A DNA stretch of 64,000 bases from Metabacillus schmidteae (GCF_903166545.1 NZ_CAESCH010000001.1:4096001-4160000), one strand, 5' to 3'; numbered from the stretch's first letter, positions 28,464 through 38,700 are shown. The notes: a model not told the origin generated them from the letters alone. Translations and numbers: made by a program.

Positions 28464-29003
28464 TTAAGACATATATTGAATCCAAAGTTCATTTACTTTA
28501 TCAGAGAAATAAGGAGTATGGTTCACAATTAAGTTTGCTAACACCGATTGGTCTAAAGCAGTTTGAATTTGTTCCATTGGAATAAGTGCTGCAATAAATA
28601 GGACAATGAATAAAATAAGATATGATTCTAAAAATCCAAGTATAGATCCAGCCGCCCTATTTAATTGCTTTATAATTGGGAGAAGTGCTACAAAATCCAG
28701 CATTGATCCAATGATTTGCATAACAATTTTAGTCCCGATGAATAATAGTACAAATGCAACTGCTCGATAATAGGCACCCTCCAGGTCATCACCACTGAGT
28801 AAGGTTAGAATCGGTGGGCCTTCCCCTGATACCGGATAAGGAACCCATAACTTTAATTTAGGTGCAAGATCATCAAAATATTGGTATGCTACAATATAGG
28901 AAATGATAAATCCGGTTAAATGGATAAACTGTAGAATAAACCCACGTTTTAAACCGACCAATATTCCGAATAATAGAATTATAAATAAAACAAAATCCAG
29001 CAT
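28464..29003 (-). CDS. yshB: CvpA family membrane protein
   Basis: About 179 residues, four hydrophobic segments, beginning MLDFVLFIILLFGILVGLKRGF, the usual CvpA start. The family is tied to colicin V production and membrane stress; its function in Bacillus is not established. A TTG at 29027 is an alternative start but lacks a ribosome site. Overlaps nothing and lies 10 nt after zapA. Confidence 0.82.
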   Translation of the reverse strand: MLDFVLFIILLFGILVGLKRGFILQFIHLTGFIISYIVAYQYFDDLAPKLKLWVPYPVSGEGPPILTLLSGDDLEGAYYRAVAFVLLFIGTKIVMQIIGSMLDFVALLPIIKQLNRAAGSILGFLESYLILFIVLFIAALIPMEQIQTALDQSVLANLIVNHTPYFSDKVNELWIQYMS

Positions 29004-29013
29004 ATTTTCAACT

Positions 29014-29271
29014 TCAATCCTTTTCAAGTAATTGTTTCTCTAGTTTTTCATACTCTTCTTTCAGCTTTAAATAGTCATGTACAACATTAACAGCTGTTAA
29101 CACTGCCAATTTATTTATATCAAGAGATGGATTTTTACTATTAATCTCTCTCATTTTATCATCAACTATTGCAGCAACAGCTCGAATATGGCTTGTGCTC
29201 TCAGAACCAATAATTGAAAATTGCTGACCATATATATCTACTGTTGTTTTAGACTTAGGACGTTTTGACAA
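29014..29271 (-). CDS. zapA: cell division protein ZapA
   Basis: 85 residues from a TTG at 29271 that has TGGAGG eight bases upstream, giving exactly the B. subtilis length; a TTG at 29295 would add eight residues without a ribosome site. N-terminal beta domain ([12 protein letters not shown]) and C-terminal coiled coil ([16 protein letters not shown]). Bundles FtsZ filaments at mid-cell. Confidence 0.93.
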   Translation of the reverse strand: MSKRPKSKTTVDIYGQQFSIIGSESTSHIRAVAAIVDDKMREINSKNPSLDINKLAVLTAVNVVHDYLKLKEEYEKLEKQLLEKD

Positions 29272-29404
29272 CGAAAAATCCTCCATTTCCTGCAAATCCT
29301 AATTTCTATCATAACATGAAGCTTTATCATATGGGAAGAAGGACAATTTTTGGTACATAAGCGAACAAGTAATCGAAAGTTTTTATTATGAAAGGGTGTA
29401 AAAA

Positions 29405-30337
29405 TTGGCAAATTCCGTTATAAAAGCAGGGCCTGAACAAATCAACAAAATGGAAAGTTATTATAACAAAAATAAAATAGAAAAAGCCCCACCTGGAGCA
29501 GTTTTTTCTGCCAAAGTCAATGGATGTACAATTACCGCATACAAATCAGGAAAAGTACTTTTTCAGGGAAATTCTGCAGAAGCTGAGGCAGCACATTGGG
29601 GAACTGCTGCGCCAACAATAAAAAAGCAGCCTTCTTTAGCAAAAGCACCAAGTGGTTATCAACCACCAGCAAATATATCAAGCTTGTCTATCCTTGGATC
29701 TGATGAAGTTGGTACAGGAGATTTTTTTGGACCGATAACAGTCGTTGCAGCATATGTTAAGAGTAATCAAATTGACCTTTTAAAAGAATTAGGTGTGAAA
29801 GACTCGAAGAATCTAAAAGATCCTCAGATTTGTGAAATCGCAAAAGATTTGATTCAAACCATTCCTTATAGCCTGCTTGTTTTACATAATGAAAAATATA
29901 ATGAACTTCAACAACAAGGAATGTCACAAGGAAAAATAAAGGCACTTTTACATAACCAGGCTATTAATCATTTACTCAAGAAAATTGAACCTGAAAAGCC
30001 TGATGGCCTGTTAATTGATCAGTTTGCAGAACCTGGTGTTTATTTTAGACATCTTCAAGGAAAAAAAGTATATAAAGAAAATATCTATTTCTCAACTAAA
30101 GCAGAAGGTATTCATCTTGCGGTTGCAGCTGCCTCCATTATCGCACGCTATTCATTTATTCAGGAATTTGATAAGTTATCCCAAAAAGCTGGAGTAATTA
30201 TTCCAAAAGGTGCTGGTGCACAAGTAGATATTGCAGCAGCAAAGATCATTCAGAAAAAAGGCAGTGAGTTTTTAACATCTATCACAAAGAAGCATTTTGC
30301 CAATACGGAAAAAGCACATAAAATTGCCAGGAAGTAA
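29405..30337 (+). CDS. rnhC: ribonuclease HIII
   Basis: 310 residues. Removes RNA from RNA-DNA hybrids. N-terminal TBP-like substrate-binding domain (residues 1-85) and a catalytic domain with GSDEVGTGDFFGP (near 99-111), DSKNL, IDQFAEP and the later catalytic aspartate. TTG start after GAAAGG. Divergent from zapA. Confidence 0.95.
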   Translation: MANSVIKAGPEQINKMESYYNKNKIEKAPPGAVFSAKVNGCTITAYKSGKVLFQGNSAEAEAAHWGTAAPTIKKQPSLAKAPSGYQPPANISSLSILGSDEVGTGDFFGPITVVAAYVKSNQIDLLKELGVKDSKNLKDPQICEIAKDLIQTIPYSLLVLHNEKYNELQQQGMSQGKIKALLHNQAINHLLKKIEPEKPDGLLIDQFAEPGVYFRHLQGKKVYKENIYFSTKAEGIHLAVAAASIIARYSFIQEFDKLSQKAGVIIPKGAGAQVDIAAAKIIQKKGSEFLTSITKKHFANTEKAHKIARK

Positions 30338-30350
30338 CAAAAGATTAGAT

Positions 30351-30441
30351 TTATCTTCGATTCTGTGGTTTTATCTACGATTATAAAAATTTATCTTCGA
30401 TTTTTGAGTTTTTATCTTCGATTTTCAGGATTTATCTACTA
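30351..30441. repeat. five direct repeats, 20-21 nt period
   Basis: TTATCTWCGA (last copy TTATCTACTA) starts at 30351, 30371, 30391, 30412 and 30432, spacing 20, 20, 21, 20. The period is about two helical turns and not a multiple of three, so it is not a coding repeat. It fills the gap between rnhC and the pheT terminator. No known element was recognised. Confidence 0.75.
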
Positions 30442-30470
30442 TTCGACAAATTACGATATTTTTCACTCAC

Positions 30471-30508
30471 AAAAAAAAACGAATCACATCAAAGTGATTC
30501 GTTTTTTT
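30471..30508. terminator. bidirectional terminator between rnhC and pheT
   Basis: ACGAATCAC / GTGATTCGT stem with runs of eight or more A and seven T on the sides. Confidence 0.9.
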
Positions 30509-30514
30509 CATATA

Positions 30515-32929
30515 TTATCCCCTTAAAGTTGCACCAATCTTCTCTTCTACAGCATCTAAAACTTTCTGATGTGTCTTGGTAACATCTTCGTCTGTTAAAG
30601 TACGTTCCGGATCAAAGTAACGTAGTGAGAATGCAACTGATTTTTTACCTTCTTCAAGACGATCACCTTCATAAAGGTCAAATACAGCTACTTCTTTTAG
30701 CATTTTGCCGCCTGCTTCAGTGATGACTTTCTCAATCTCACCTGCTACAACTTCCTTATTCACAACTAATGCGATATCTCTTGTAATGGAAGGATAACGC
30801 GGAATGCTTTCATAACGTGTTTCCTCTACATTTGTTGTTAATAGATCAACTAATGACAGTTCAAACACATATGTTTCAGTTAGGTCTAATTCCTTCTGAA
30901 CAGTTGGATGCACCTGTCCTACAAAACCAACAAGCTTTTCACCCAAATAAAGTTCAGCAGTGCGGCCTGGATGCATTCCTTCACGCTTTGCTTGCTTGAA
31001 TTCAACTTGAGCTGTTAAACCTAACAAATCAATAAGCCCATCAATAATTCCTTTTGCCACATAAAAATCTACTGGTTTTTTCTCAGCCTGCCAAGAATGT
31101 GAATGCCATAAACCTGTAATGGCTCCGGAAAGACGCTCTTTTTCAAGTGGTTGAACATCTTTACCTTGTGAAAGGAATACTGAACCAATTTCATATAATG
31201 CTACTTGGTCGATTTGACGGGCAAGATTATAGCGTAATGCATCTAATAAATGTGGAAGTAAGCTTAAACGTAATACACTGCGCTCCTCACTCATTGGTAG
31301 AGCAAGTCTTGTTAGGTCAGATGTTTCCAGAGCGAATTTCGCAGCTTTTTCCTCACTAGTAAGAGAGTAAGTAATAGCTTGATAAAGGCCAGTGCCTTCT
31401 AAGTAGCGGCGAACTTTACGACGCTTTTCCTGATAATCTGTAAGCTTTCCTGGAATTGCTTGACCTACAGGTAATGTTGTCGGAATGTTATCATATCCGT
31501 AAAGTCTTGCAATCTCTTCAACAAGATCTTCTTCAATCGTAATATCACCACGGCGTGTCGGAACTTTCACTGATAATGTTGAATTATCAAGAACTACCTC
31601 AAATTGAAGACGCTCAAGAATGGATTTCATTTCTTCAGCTGAAATATCCATACCAAGCACTCTGTTCACCTTTTCAACCGTTGTTATAACTGTTTTTGGT
31701 TCAAATGTAGCGGATTGAACCTCTACATTTCCTTCCAGAACTTCTCCACCTGCATATAGTGAAATCAATTGTGCTGCACGCTCTGCAGCTGCAGGGACAC
31801 GGTTAGGATCAACACCTTTTTCATAACGTGCACTAGCTTCACTTCGTAAACCATGATCCTTTGATGCTGTTCGAATACGCTGTCCATTAAATAAAGCGGA
31901 TTCTAAAAGAACGGTTTTTGTATCAGATTGAACCTCTGAGTTTGCTCCACCCATTACACCGGCTAATGCAACAGGTTCCGTTCCATTTGTAATGACTAAG
32001 TGCTCTGAAGTAAGCGTGCGTTCCTGATCATCAAGTGTGACAATTTTTTCTCCATCTTGTGCACGGCGAACAAGAATTTCCTTAGAGCCCATACGGTCAT
32101 AGTCAAATGCATGAAGTGGTTGACCATATTCTAATAGAACAAAGTTTGTTATATCGACTACATTATTATGAGGACGAATTCCAGCTGCCATCAAACGTGT
32201 TTGCATCCATAATGGTGAAGGAGCAATTGTCACGTTTTTAATAACTTTTGCAATGTATAAAGGATTATCTTCAGTTGCATCAACTTTTACATCAATAAAA
32301 TCTGAAGCTTTTTCTGATGTACGATCATATGTGACATCAGGATACTTCACTTCACGTCCTAATATCGCAGCTACTTCATGAGCAACACCAAGCATGCTTA
32401 ATGCATCTGCACGGTTTGGCGTTAGTCCAAGCTCTAGTACAGCATCGTCAAGATTTAACTGTTCAAGTGCATTTGCCCCTACTTCAACATCATTAGGGAA
32501 TACGAAAATCCCTTCTGAATATTCTTTAGCCACTAACTTTGATTCAATTCCAAGCTCCTGAAGAGAACAAATCATCCCGTTTGACACTTCACCACGAAGC
32601 TTTGCTTTTTTAATTTTAAAGTTTCCAGGTAACACGGCACCAACTGTCGCAACGGCAACCTTTTGGCCTTTATCAACGTTTTTTGCACCGCAAATGATTT
32701 GTGTAAGCTCACCATTCCCAAGGTCAACCTGACATTTATTCAATTTGTCTGCATCTGGATGTTGCTCTTTTTCAACAACATGACCGATGACTACACCCTT
32801 CATTCCTTCGTTTAAAACGTCAACACCTTCAACTTCGATTCCGCTGCGTGTAATTTTCTCTGCTAACTCATCAGGTGTAATTCCTGAAAGGTCAACATAT
32901 TCCGCTAACCATTTATATGAAACAAACAT
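30515..32929 (-). CDS. pheT: phenylalanyl-tRNA synthetase beta chain
   Basis: 804 residues: N-terminal OB tRNA-binding domain ([21 protein letters not shown], near 46-66), B3/B4 editing domain with the tail [12 protein letters not shown]5 domains, and C-terminal ferredoxin-like anticodon-binding domain ([12 protein letters not shown]). Works as alpha2-beta2 with PheS. Starts 16 nt after pheS, under the same Phe T-box. Confidence 0.97.
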   Translation of the reverse strand: MFVSYKWLAEYVDLSGITPDELAEKITRSGIEVEGVDVLNEGMKGVVIGHVVEKEQHPDADKLNKCQVDLGNGELTQIICGAKNVDKGQKVAVATVGAVLPGNFKIKKAKLRGEVSNGMICSLQELGIESKLVAKEYSEGIFVFPNDVEVGANALEQLNLDDAVLELGLTPNRADALSMLGVAHEVAAILGREVKYPDVTYDRTSEKASDFIDVKVDATEDNPLYIAKVIKNVTIAPSPLWMQTRLMAAGIRPHNNVVDITNFVLLEYGQPLHAFDYDRMGSKEILVRRAQDGEKIVTLDDQERTLTSEHLVITNGTEPVALAGVMGGANSEVQSDTKTVLLESALFNGQRIRTASKDHGLRSEASARYEKGVDPNRVPAAAERAAQLISLYAGGEVLEGNVEVQSATFEPKTVITTVEKVNRVLGMDISAEEMKSILERLQFEVVLDNSTLSVKVPTRRGDITIEEDLVEEIARLYGYDNIPTTLPVGQAIPGKLTDYQEKRRKVRRYLEGTGLYQAITYSLTSEEKAAKFALETSDLTRLALPMSEERSVLRLSLLPHLLDALRYNLARQIDQVALYEIGSVFLSQGKDVQPLEKERLSGAITGLWHSHSWQAEKKPVDFYVAKGIIDGLIDLLGLTAQVEFKQAKREGMHPGRTAELYLGEKLVGFVGQVHPTVQKELDLTETYVFELSLVDLLTTNVEETRYESIPRYPSITRDIALVVNKEVVAGEIEKVITEAGGKMLKEVAVFDLYEGDRLEEGKKSVAFSLRYFDPERTLTDEDVTKTHQKVLDAVEEKIGATLRG

Positions 32930-32945
32930 GTTGTTATCCTCCTTT

Positions 32946-33980
32946 TTACGCTCGTTTGAATTGTTTTAAGAATCGTACATCATCTGTATAGAAATGACGG
33001 ATATCATCAATACCATATTTCAACATTGCAATGCGCTCCGGTCCCATACCAAAAGCAAATCCGCTGTATTTCTTTGAATCAAAGCCTGCCATTTCAAGAA
33101 CATTTGGATGTACCATTCCAGCTCCTAGAATTTCAATCCATCCTGTGCCTTTACACACATTACATCCTTTTCCACCACAAGAGAAACAAGATACATCAAC
33201 CTCTACTGAAGGCTCTGTAAATGGGAAAAAGCTAGGACGCAAACGAATTTCACGTTCCTCACCGAACATTTTTTTCGCAAATACTTCTAGAGTACCTTTT
33301 AAATCACTCATACTAATATTCTCATCTACAACAAGTCCTTCAATTTGAGTAAACTGATGAGAGTGAGTCGCATCATCATTATCCCGACGATATACTTTAC
33401 CTGGGCAAATAACTTTTACAGGTCCTTTCCCTTCATGCTTTTGCATTGTTCTAGCCTGAACAGGAGAAGTATGAGTACGAAGAAGCAGTTCTTCTGTAAT
33501 GTAGAAGGAATCCTGCATATCTCGTGCTGGATGGCCTTTTGGAAGATTTAATGCTTCAAAATTATAATAATCTGTTTCAACTTCAGGACCTTCTGCAATT
33601 TGATAACCCATACCAAGGAATAGATCTTCGATTTCTTCAATAACAGCTGTAATCGGATGATGATTTCCAACTTTTACAGGGCGACCCGGTAATGTGACAT
33701 CGATTGTTTCTGTTGCTAATTTTTGTTCAACAGCAAGCTGTTCTAAATGCTCCTGCTTGCTTGAGATAGATGTTGCGATTTTCTCTCTTACTTCATTAGC
33801 AAGTGCACCCATAACAGGACGTTCTTCAGCTGAAAGCTTTCCCATCCCTCTTAACACTTCTGTAATTGGTCCTTTTTTGCCTAAGTAAGCGACACGTATG
33901 TCATTTAATGCCTTTAGATCATGCGCTTGTTCTACTTTTTCAAGCGCTTCTTGTTGAAGCTGTTTTAATTGCTCCTGCAT
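32946..33980 (-). CDS. pheS: phenylalanyl-tRNA synthetase alpha chain
   Basis: 344 residues from the ATG at 33980 with GGAGG upstream. Class II catalytic core: motif 2 [19 protein letters not shown] and motif 3 [14 protein letters not shown], with a zinc-like [14 protein letters not shown] segment and N-terminal coiled coil for tRNA. Controlled by the upstream Phe T-box. Confidence 0.97.
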   Translation of the reverse strand: MQEQLKQLQQEALEKVEQAHDLKALNDIRVAYLGKKGPITEVLRGMGKLSAEERPVMGALANEVREKIATSISSKQEHLEQLAVEQKLATETIDVTLPGRPVKVGNHHPITAVIEEIEDLFLGMGYQIAEGPEVETDYYNFEALNLPKGHPARDMQDSFYITEELLLRTHTSPVQARTMQKHEGKGPVKVICPGKVYRRDNDDATHSHQFTQIEGLVVDENISMSDLKGTLEVFAKKMFGEEREIRLRPSFFPFTEPSVEVDVSCFSCGGKGCNVCKGTGWIEILGAGMVHPNVLEMAGFDSKKYSGFAFGMGPERIAMLKYGIDDIRHFYTDDVRFLKQFKRA

Positions 33981-34029
33981 ATTATTTCCTCCTTTATTTA
34001 AAAACCTCATTAGCGGTTTTTTTGCAAAA

Positions 34030-34290
34030 TAAAAAACCCGCCCCCTAGAAAAGGGACGAGTTGAATTCGCGTTACCACCCTTGTTAGCTTTACTTAAATT
34101 CGTCCTAAGTAAAACTCACTTCATTTCCATAACGGTAAAAACCGGAACACCTTTACGTCCTTTGACGGTCTAAGTGTCAACTCGAGAGGTGAATTCATTT
34201 ACTTCTATCCAAAAAATGCTTTCAGTCACGGCATTTTCTCCCTATTGGACGAACTGTAAATTACTATTCTCTGTCATCGTTTTGTTCATA
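34030..34290 (-). promoter_or_regulatory. T-box leader of pheST, Phe (TTC) specifier
   Basis: T-box AAGGGTGGTAACGCG at 34082-34068 on the minus strand; specifier context GAA-TTC-ACC, with TTC at 34193-34191. Terminator stem ACTCGTCCC...GGGGGCGGGT at about 34062-34036 followed by TTTTTT. Uncharged tRNA-Phe allows transcription of pheST. Confidence 0.95.
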
Positions 34291-34341
34291 TATGTAATTT
34301 CTATCTTATTATAATCAAAACACATTGTTCCCGCAACCTGC

Positions 34342-35094
34342 CTATTTTCGTAAATGATAAAGAAGAATACCTGCAGCAATGGCAACATTTAAAGACTCAG
34401 CTCCACCATAGATAGGTATATACAAATTTTTCGTTGTTTGATCTAATAAATCACTGTTTACACCGCTGCCTTCATTTCCAAGGAGTAGACAAAACTGGTC
34501 AGCTGCATCAACTTCTTTGTAGCTAACTCCATTTTGTAAAGATGTCCCGTAGACTGTGATTTTGTTTTCTTGATAAAAATTCACCCACTCCTGCAGACTG
34601 CCTTTTACAATTGGTAAATGAAATAGTGAACCTTGACTGGATCGAATGACTTTTGAATTATAGTGATCTACTGTACCTTCACCTAGAATAACTCCATCAA
34701 TCCCTGCTGCATCGGCAGTACGAATAATCGTTCCCAGATTACCAGGATCTTGGACACTATCGACTAATAAAACTTTTGTCCACTTTTCGGGTGTGTAGGT
34801 TGTTTGAAACTCACAAATAGCTGCAACACCTTGTGGAGTCTCTGTATCACTTATTGCTTTCATGACATCATTTGTAACAAATGTCATTCTAACATCATCC
34901 ACATCCCAGGTGTGTGGTAAATTTACTTCTTCAGAAATAATAAGTGTTTTGATCATTTCCTTATTTTTCAAAGCCTCTTCAACTAAGTGAAAGCCTTCAA
35001 TTATAAATGTACCGGTGTTTTCACGCTCTTTTTTTGTATGCAGCTTCTTCCATTGTTTCACTTTTGGATTTTTAACTGATTCAATTCGCTCCAC
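34342..35094 (-). CDS. ysgA: TrmH/SpoU-family RNA 2'-O-methyltransferase
   Basis: 250 residues from the GTG at 35094, eight bases after GGGAG; an ATG two codons upstream is too close to that site. N-terminal substrate-binding domain (TGTFIIEGFHLVEEAL) and SPOUT knot with VQDPGNLGTIIRTADAAGI, LLLGNEGSGV and IPIYGGAESLNVAIAAGI. Likely an rRNA ribose methylase; target base not determined. Confidence 0.87.
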   Translation of the reverse strand: MERIESVKNPKVKQWKKLHTKKERENTGTFIIEGFHLVEEALKNKEMIKTLIISEEVNLPHTWDVDDVRMTFVTNDVMKAISDTETPQGVAAICEFQTTYTPEKWTKVLLVDSVQDPGNLGTIIRTADAAGIDGVILGEGTVDHYNSKVIRSSQGSLFHLPIVKGSLQEWVNFYQENKITVYGTSLQNGVSYKEVDAADQFCLLLGNEGSGVNSDLLDQTTKNLYIPIYGGAESLNVAIAAGILLYHLRK

Positions 35095-35185
35095 TTTCAT
35101 ACTCCCTTTTTGAACAATTCCATTTTCTCTTTCCAATCATACATAATTCTTACGTAATTAACAAATTCTATCATTAAAAGCTAGT

Positions 35186-35213
35186 ATCTAGTCCTCACCT
35201 TAAAGGACTAGAT
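35186..35213 (+). repeat. hairpin in the sspI upstream region
   Basis: ATCTAGTCCT and AGGACTAGAT pair over 10 bp around an 8-nt loop; TTTTC follows on the plus strand. It lies 37 nt before sspI and could attenuate sspI or terminate a plus-strand RNA. Confidence 0.45.
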
Positions 35214-35250
35214 TTTCAGCTGTGATTACTTTTAAAAGGAGTGTACTACA

Positions 35251-35469
35251 TTGAACTTAAATCTTCGACATGCCGTTATATCAAATGTTTCCGGAAATTC
35301 TCAAGATCAACTGCAAGATACAATTGTGGATGCTATTCAAAGTGGTGAAGAAAAAATGCTTCCCGGTTTAGGGGTTCTCTTTGAGGTCATTTGGCAACAT
35401 GCAAATGAAGAAGATAAAAAAGAAATGTTAACAACACTGGAGCAAGGCCTTAATAAAAATGTACAATAA
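35251..35469 (+). CDS. sspI: small acid-soluble spore protein I
   Basis: 72-residue minor SASP of the SspI family ([20 protein letters not shown]), about the length of the 71-residue B. subtilis protein. Made in the forespore, expected sigma-G; no clear sigma-G promoter was fixed. TTG start with AGGAG upstream. No full catalytic domain; stored in the spore core. Confidence 0.93.
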   Translation: MNLNLRHAVISNVSGNSQDQLQDTIVDAIQSGEEKMLPGLGVLFEVIWQHANEEDKKEMLTTLEQGLNKNVQ

Positions 35470-35501
35470 AAAAATGCTGGGGAATTCCCCAGCATTTTTT
35501 T
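35468..35501. terminator. shared palindromic terminator of sspI and the M42 peptidase
   Basis: AATGCTGGGGAATTCCCCAG-type perfect palindrome of 34 bp overall with seven A and seven T at the ends. It overlaps both stop codons. Confidence 0.92.
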
Positions 35502-36585
35502 ATTCAAACGTAATTTTATTGACTGTTTCACGGTCTAATCGCTTAATTACCTCTGTAATAAGCTTAACGGCATTTTCATAATCATCACGGTGCAACATTG
35601 CAGCATGTGAATGAATATAGCGAGTTGCGATTGTAATCGATAGAGCCGGTACACCATTTGCAGAAATATGGATAGCACCTGAATCTGTACCGCCTCCCGC
35701 AATTGCATCAAATTGATACGGTATATTCAGTTCATCAGCTGTATCCGTCACTAAATCTCTTAAGCCCTTATGTGATACCATGGAAGCATCATAAAGAATA
35801 ATTTGTGGACCTTCTCCCATTTTGCTTGCTGCTTCCTTATCAGAAATCCCTGGAGTATCTCCCGCAATCCCAACGTCTACACCAAAAGCAATATCAGGCT
35901 GAATCATATTGGCAGAAGTTCTTGCCCCTCGTAGACCAACTTCTTCTTGTACAGTACCTACACCATAAACAACGTTTGGATGATCTGTACCTTTTAAATT
36001 TTTTAATACATCAATTGCAATCGCACAGCCAATTCTGTTGTCCCAAGCTTTTGCGAGAAGCATTTTCTCATTTTTCATAACAGTGAATTCAAAATATGGA
36101 ACAACTTGATCGCCTGGCATTACACCGAATTCCATCGCTTCTTCACGGCTTGAAGCTCCGATATCAATAAACATATCCTTAATTTCCACAGGCTTTTTAC
36201 GCGCTTCAGGAGGTAGAATATGTGGTGGCTTAGATCCAATTACTCCAGTGATCTCTCCTTTTCTCGTCACAATCGTTACGCGCTGTGCCAACATTACTTG
36301 TGACCACCAGCCTCCAACTGTTTGAAAACGAAGAAAACCTTTATCATCGATTTGTGTTATCATAAATCCTACTTCATCTAAGTGTCCTGCAATCATAATT
36401 TTTGGACCGTTTTCTTGTCCAACCTTTTTAGCAATCAAACTTCCTAAATGATCTGTTACGACTTCATCTGAATAAGCTGATATGTATTTTTTCATGACGT
36501 CTCGAACTTCGCGTTCATTACCGGGAATTCCTTTTGCATCTGTTAAATCTTTTAACATTGTTAATGTTTCATCTAGCTTCGTCAT
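35500..36585 (-). CDS. ysdC: M42-family metallo-aminopeptidase
   Basis: 361 residues. Co-catalytic metal motifs: [10 protein letters not shown] (residues 67-76), [25 protein letters not shown] and the C-terminal GGTDSGAIH ... RYIHSHAAM. Glutamyl/deblocking aminopeptidase type, forming tetrahedral dodecamers in the family. In B. subtilis arabinose genes lie between sspI and ysdC; here the two are adjacent. Confidence 0.9.
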   Translation of the reverse strand: MTKLDETLTMLKDLTDAKGIPGNEREVRDVMKKYISAYSDEVVTDHLGSLIAKKVGQENGPKIMIAGHLDEVGFMITQIDDKGFLRFQTVGGWWSQVMLAQRVTIVTRKGEITGVIGSKPPHILPPEARKKPVEIKDMFIDIGASSREEAMEFGVMPGDQVVPYFEFTVMKNEKMLLAKAWDNRIGCAIAIDVLKNLKGTDHPNVVYGVGTVQEEVGLRGARTSANMIQPDIAFGVDVGIAGDTPGISDKEAASKMGEGPQIILYDASMVSHKGLRDLVTDTADELNIPYQFDAIAGGGTDSGAIHISANGVPALSITIATRYIHSHAAMLHRDDYENAVKLITEVIKRLDRETVNKITFE

Positions 36586-36661
36586 TTATGTAGGCCTCCT
36601 TCAATTAACAATCATGTTTATTATACAATAAGGGATATAGGGAAAGGAAATAACACACTTA

Positions 36662-37150
36662 TTAGTATCCTTGTTGTTGTCGCTTATGATTCACTTCATT
36701 TTTCGAAACGTAAGCTTTTTCCATTTGTCCTGAAGTGAAGCCTAATAATTTCCCAAGTAATAAATACTCTTCAAACATGCTTTTATAGGTAGATACAGAT
36801 TGATCATGTTTAAATGCGGACACCTTTTCATAGACAATTAAAAATTGCTCTGTTGCTGTTCTGCTTGATTCAAGATCCAGAAAACTCATCGTAGTATCAA
36901 TTTTCATTTCTAATCCCAAGGACAGGATAAAATGGATCCCATCTACATATTCTTCTAATATGACATCAGCATGTGCAGGTGGCTTTAAACTCCAAAATTT
37001 AAAACACCTAGTTTCATTTGCCAGCTCACCAATTTCAACTAATAACGCTAGTATTTTACGATCAACCAAATTTTCATTTTCAAGGTTATGTTGTGTTTCA
37101 ATTTTTAAATCCAATTCCTGCTGCATGTTAAATAGTACGGTAAAATTCAT
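36662..37150 (-). CDS. dimeric (all-alpha) dUTP diphosphatase
   Basis: About 162 residues from the ATG at 37150, with GGAGG upstream. The MazG-like metal motif VEIGELANETRCFKFW (near 47-62) and EEYVDGIHFILSLG match the all-alpha dUTPase family, unrelated to trimeric Dut. Converts dUTP to dUMP, keeping uracil out of DNA. Substrate could in principle be dCTP or dTTP; the family call is firm, the substrate less so. Confidence 0.82.
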   Translation of the reverse strand: MNFTVLFNMQQELDLKIETQHNLENENLVDRKILALLVEIGELANETRCFKFWSLKPPAHADVILEEYVDGIHFILSLGLEMKIDTTMSFLDLESSRTATEQFLIVYEKVSAFKHDQSVSTYKSMFEEYLLLGKLLGFTSGQMEKAYVSKNEVNHKRQQQGY

Positions 37151-37211
37151 CGAGTATTCCTCCAACAATTGTCATTCTAAGAAAAAATTATATCAAATTT
37201 TCAAAAAAACT

Positions 37212-37238
37212 TGGAACCTTTTCGACCTCTCATTCGTA
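37212..37238 (+). promoter_or_regulatory. sigma-W promoter of ysdB
   Basis: TGGAAC (37212-37217), 17 nt, CGTATA from 37235; sigma-W consensus is TGAAAC-N16-CGTA. ysdB is a known sigma-W gene in B. subtilis, and the start would be about 30 nt before the ATG. Confidence 0.7.
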
Positions 37239-37272
37239 TAAAAGAAAAATTGCCCTCAGGAGGGGTTTTACG

Positions 37273-37668
37273 ATGATTGTCATTATCTTACGTTTGTTGT
37301 TAATTATTTTGATTGTCTTTCTCCTTTATACGGGGATTAAGTATTTATTTAATCCGAAACGAAAGCTTGAATTAGCACACGAACAGAAACAGTTCTATTT
37401 CCTCGATGATAAAGAAAATGTGCGAAAGAACTTTCTACTTACGTATAAAGGTGCCTTGTTTGAAGGAGAAAAGTATCTAGGGACAACAACAAACTCTTTT
37501 GAAGTAGTCTCTATCTTTATTTGGCCAAAATCAACCAATGAGTTACAAGGATTGACTTTAGAGGATTTTGATTACATTCATGAACAAGTGAAATCACGTT
37601 ATCCTCATAGTAAAGTAGATTGGAAAAGTCCGATCAAAGAATTGATTTTGAAAAAAAGAGAGCATTAA
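37273..37668 (+). CDS. ysdB: YsdB-like sigma-W-controlled membrane-anchored protein
   Basis: 131 residues with one N-terminal membrane span (residues 3-24) followed by a basic soluble domain containing KGALFEGEKYLGTTTNSFEVVSIFIWP. Length and start match B. subtilis YsdB (130 residues); function unknown, antibiotic/envelope stress context. Confidence 0.8.
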   Translation: MIVIILRLLLIILIVFLLYTGIKYLFNPKRKLELAHEQKQFYFLDDKENVRKNFLLTYKGALFEGEKYLGTTTNSFEVVSIFIWPKSTNELQGLTLEDFDYIHEQVKSRYPHSKVDWKSPIKELILKKREH

Positions 37669-37672
37669 AATG

Positions 37673-37706
37673 AGAGATTGAGACAATATTGTCTCAATCT
37701 CTTTTC
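37673..37706. terminator. terminator between ysdB and the TVP38 gene
   Basis: AGAGATTGAGACAAT / ATTGTCTCAATCTCT perfect palindrome followed by TTTTC on the plus strand; convergent genes on both sides. Confidence 0.85.
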
Positions 37707-37720
37707 TTCATGAGCATTTA

Positions 37721-38305
37721 TTATGCTTTTTCCCTTATAAAAAAATCATTCCATTTAATGAATACTTGTTTTTCTCTAAAATAGTAAATAAGAATAAACA
37801 AAACGATTACAATCCCCACTAAAATGACAGGAGGTAAGGCTTGAATTGATGCTCCTAAAAACGTAAACAAAATTGTTGAAGGGATATGTGTTAAAAATGA
37901 AAGCTTCGCATAACGGGTAAATGTTTTTGTTTTATCTAAAATGCATAGTGAAATAAGTGAAAAATTAACAAAAGGAATCATTCTTAATATGATGATTTGA
38001 ATAACAGAAAAGTTTGTATAAGTCCCTAACCATTTTTCCTTCATTCTCATAAAGCGATTCAACAGTTTTGGAAATAGCTTTGTAACGAAATAAAAAATAA
38101 TACTCGAACCCGTTAGTCCAATGACAGAATAAACAGAACCAAGTTGTGCTCCAAATAAAATACCGCCTGCAACACAAACAACAGCAACAGGAATAAATAA
38201 AAACTGCCTAATCATATGAAACAAAATAAAAGCAATCGGCGCAAAAAAGCCTGTCGTTTGAATGACGGACAACACGGTAGAAGTGGCAAGTTGAATTGTC
38301 ATCAC
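37721..38305 (-). CDS. TVP38/TMEM64 family membrane protein
   Basis: 194 residues, five or six hydrophobic segments. Central VTT-type region FILFHMIRQFLFIPVAVVCVAGGILFG and VSVIG-type LTGSSIIFYFVTKLFPK are typical of the DedA/VTT superfamily; members transport or scramble lipids. Similar to B. subtilis YtxB but placed elsewhere. Starts GTG or ATG at 38305-38302 with a weak ribosome site. Confidence 0.75.
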   Translation of the reverse strand: MMTIQLATSTVLSVIQTTGFFAPIAFILFHMIRQFLFIPVAVVCVAGGILFGAQLGSVYSVIGLTGSSIIFYFVTKLFPKLLNRFMRMKEKWLGTYTNFSVIQIIILRMIPFVNFSLISLCILDKTKTFTRYAKLSFLTHIPSTILFTFLGASIQALPPVILVGIVIVLFILIYYFREKQVFIKWNDFFIREKA

Positions 38306-38371
38306 CGCTTTCTAAGTTGTATTTCATAGATGAAAGTCGTATTGATTCTATTGTACGAGAGCATTTAAAGT

Positions 38372-38641
38372 TTATGTCATGAAAAAAGATAAATAAACCA
38401 AAAGGACGATTTGAGCACAAGCAATAAGCGGAAAAAGAAATGCAAATGATGTATGTTTTGTTTTATGCCGATAAACCCGCATGCCAATAAAACCTCCAAT
38501 AGCTCCCCCTAAAAGAGCAACTAACCATAGTGTTGATTCCTTTATTCTCCACTCTCCACGAATTGCACGCTTTTTATCAGAGCCCATCAAGAAAAAGCAA
38601 ATGATATTTAATAGTAGATAGTAGAATGACAAATATAACAT
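38372..38641 (-). CDS. ysdA: DUF1294 membrane protein YsdA
   Basis: 89 residues from the ATG at 38641 (AAGGAAG eight bases upstream); a GTG three codons earlier has no site. Four hydrophobic segments, DUF1294 signature MGSDKKRA...RIKESTLWLVALLGGAIGGFIGM. Function unknown. Lies upstream of the TVP38 gene, downstream of rplT. Confidence 0.8.
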   Translation of the reverse strand: MLYLSFYYLLLNIICFFLMGSDKKRAIRGEWRIKESTLWLVALLGGAIGGFIGMRVYRHKTKHTSFAFLFPLIACAQIVLLVYLSFFMT

Positions 38642-38700
38642 GATATTCACTTCCTTCCTGGATATATATTAGCTATGTAACCTAAAAATCCTTTGATATG

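Noticed and set aside
28300-28485. 61-codon minus-strand frame between yshB and polX
   Set aside because: No ribosome site, starts inside yshB, no family resemblance; probably intergenic.
30351-30441. CRISPR array reading of the rnhC downstream repeats
   Set aside because: Units are only 10 nt with 10-11 nt between; repeats and spacers are far too short, and no cas genes are present.
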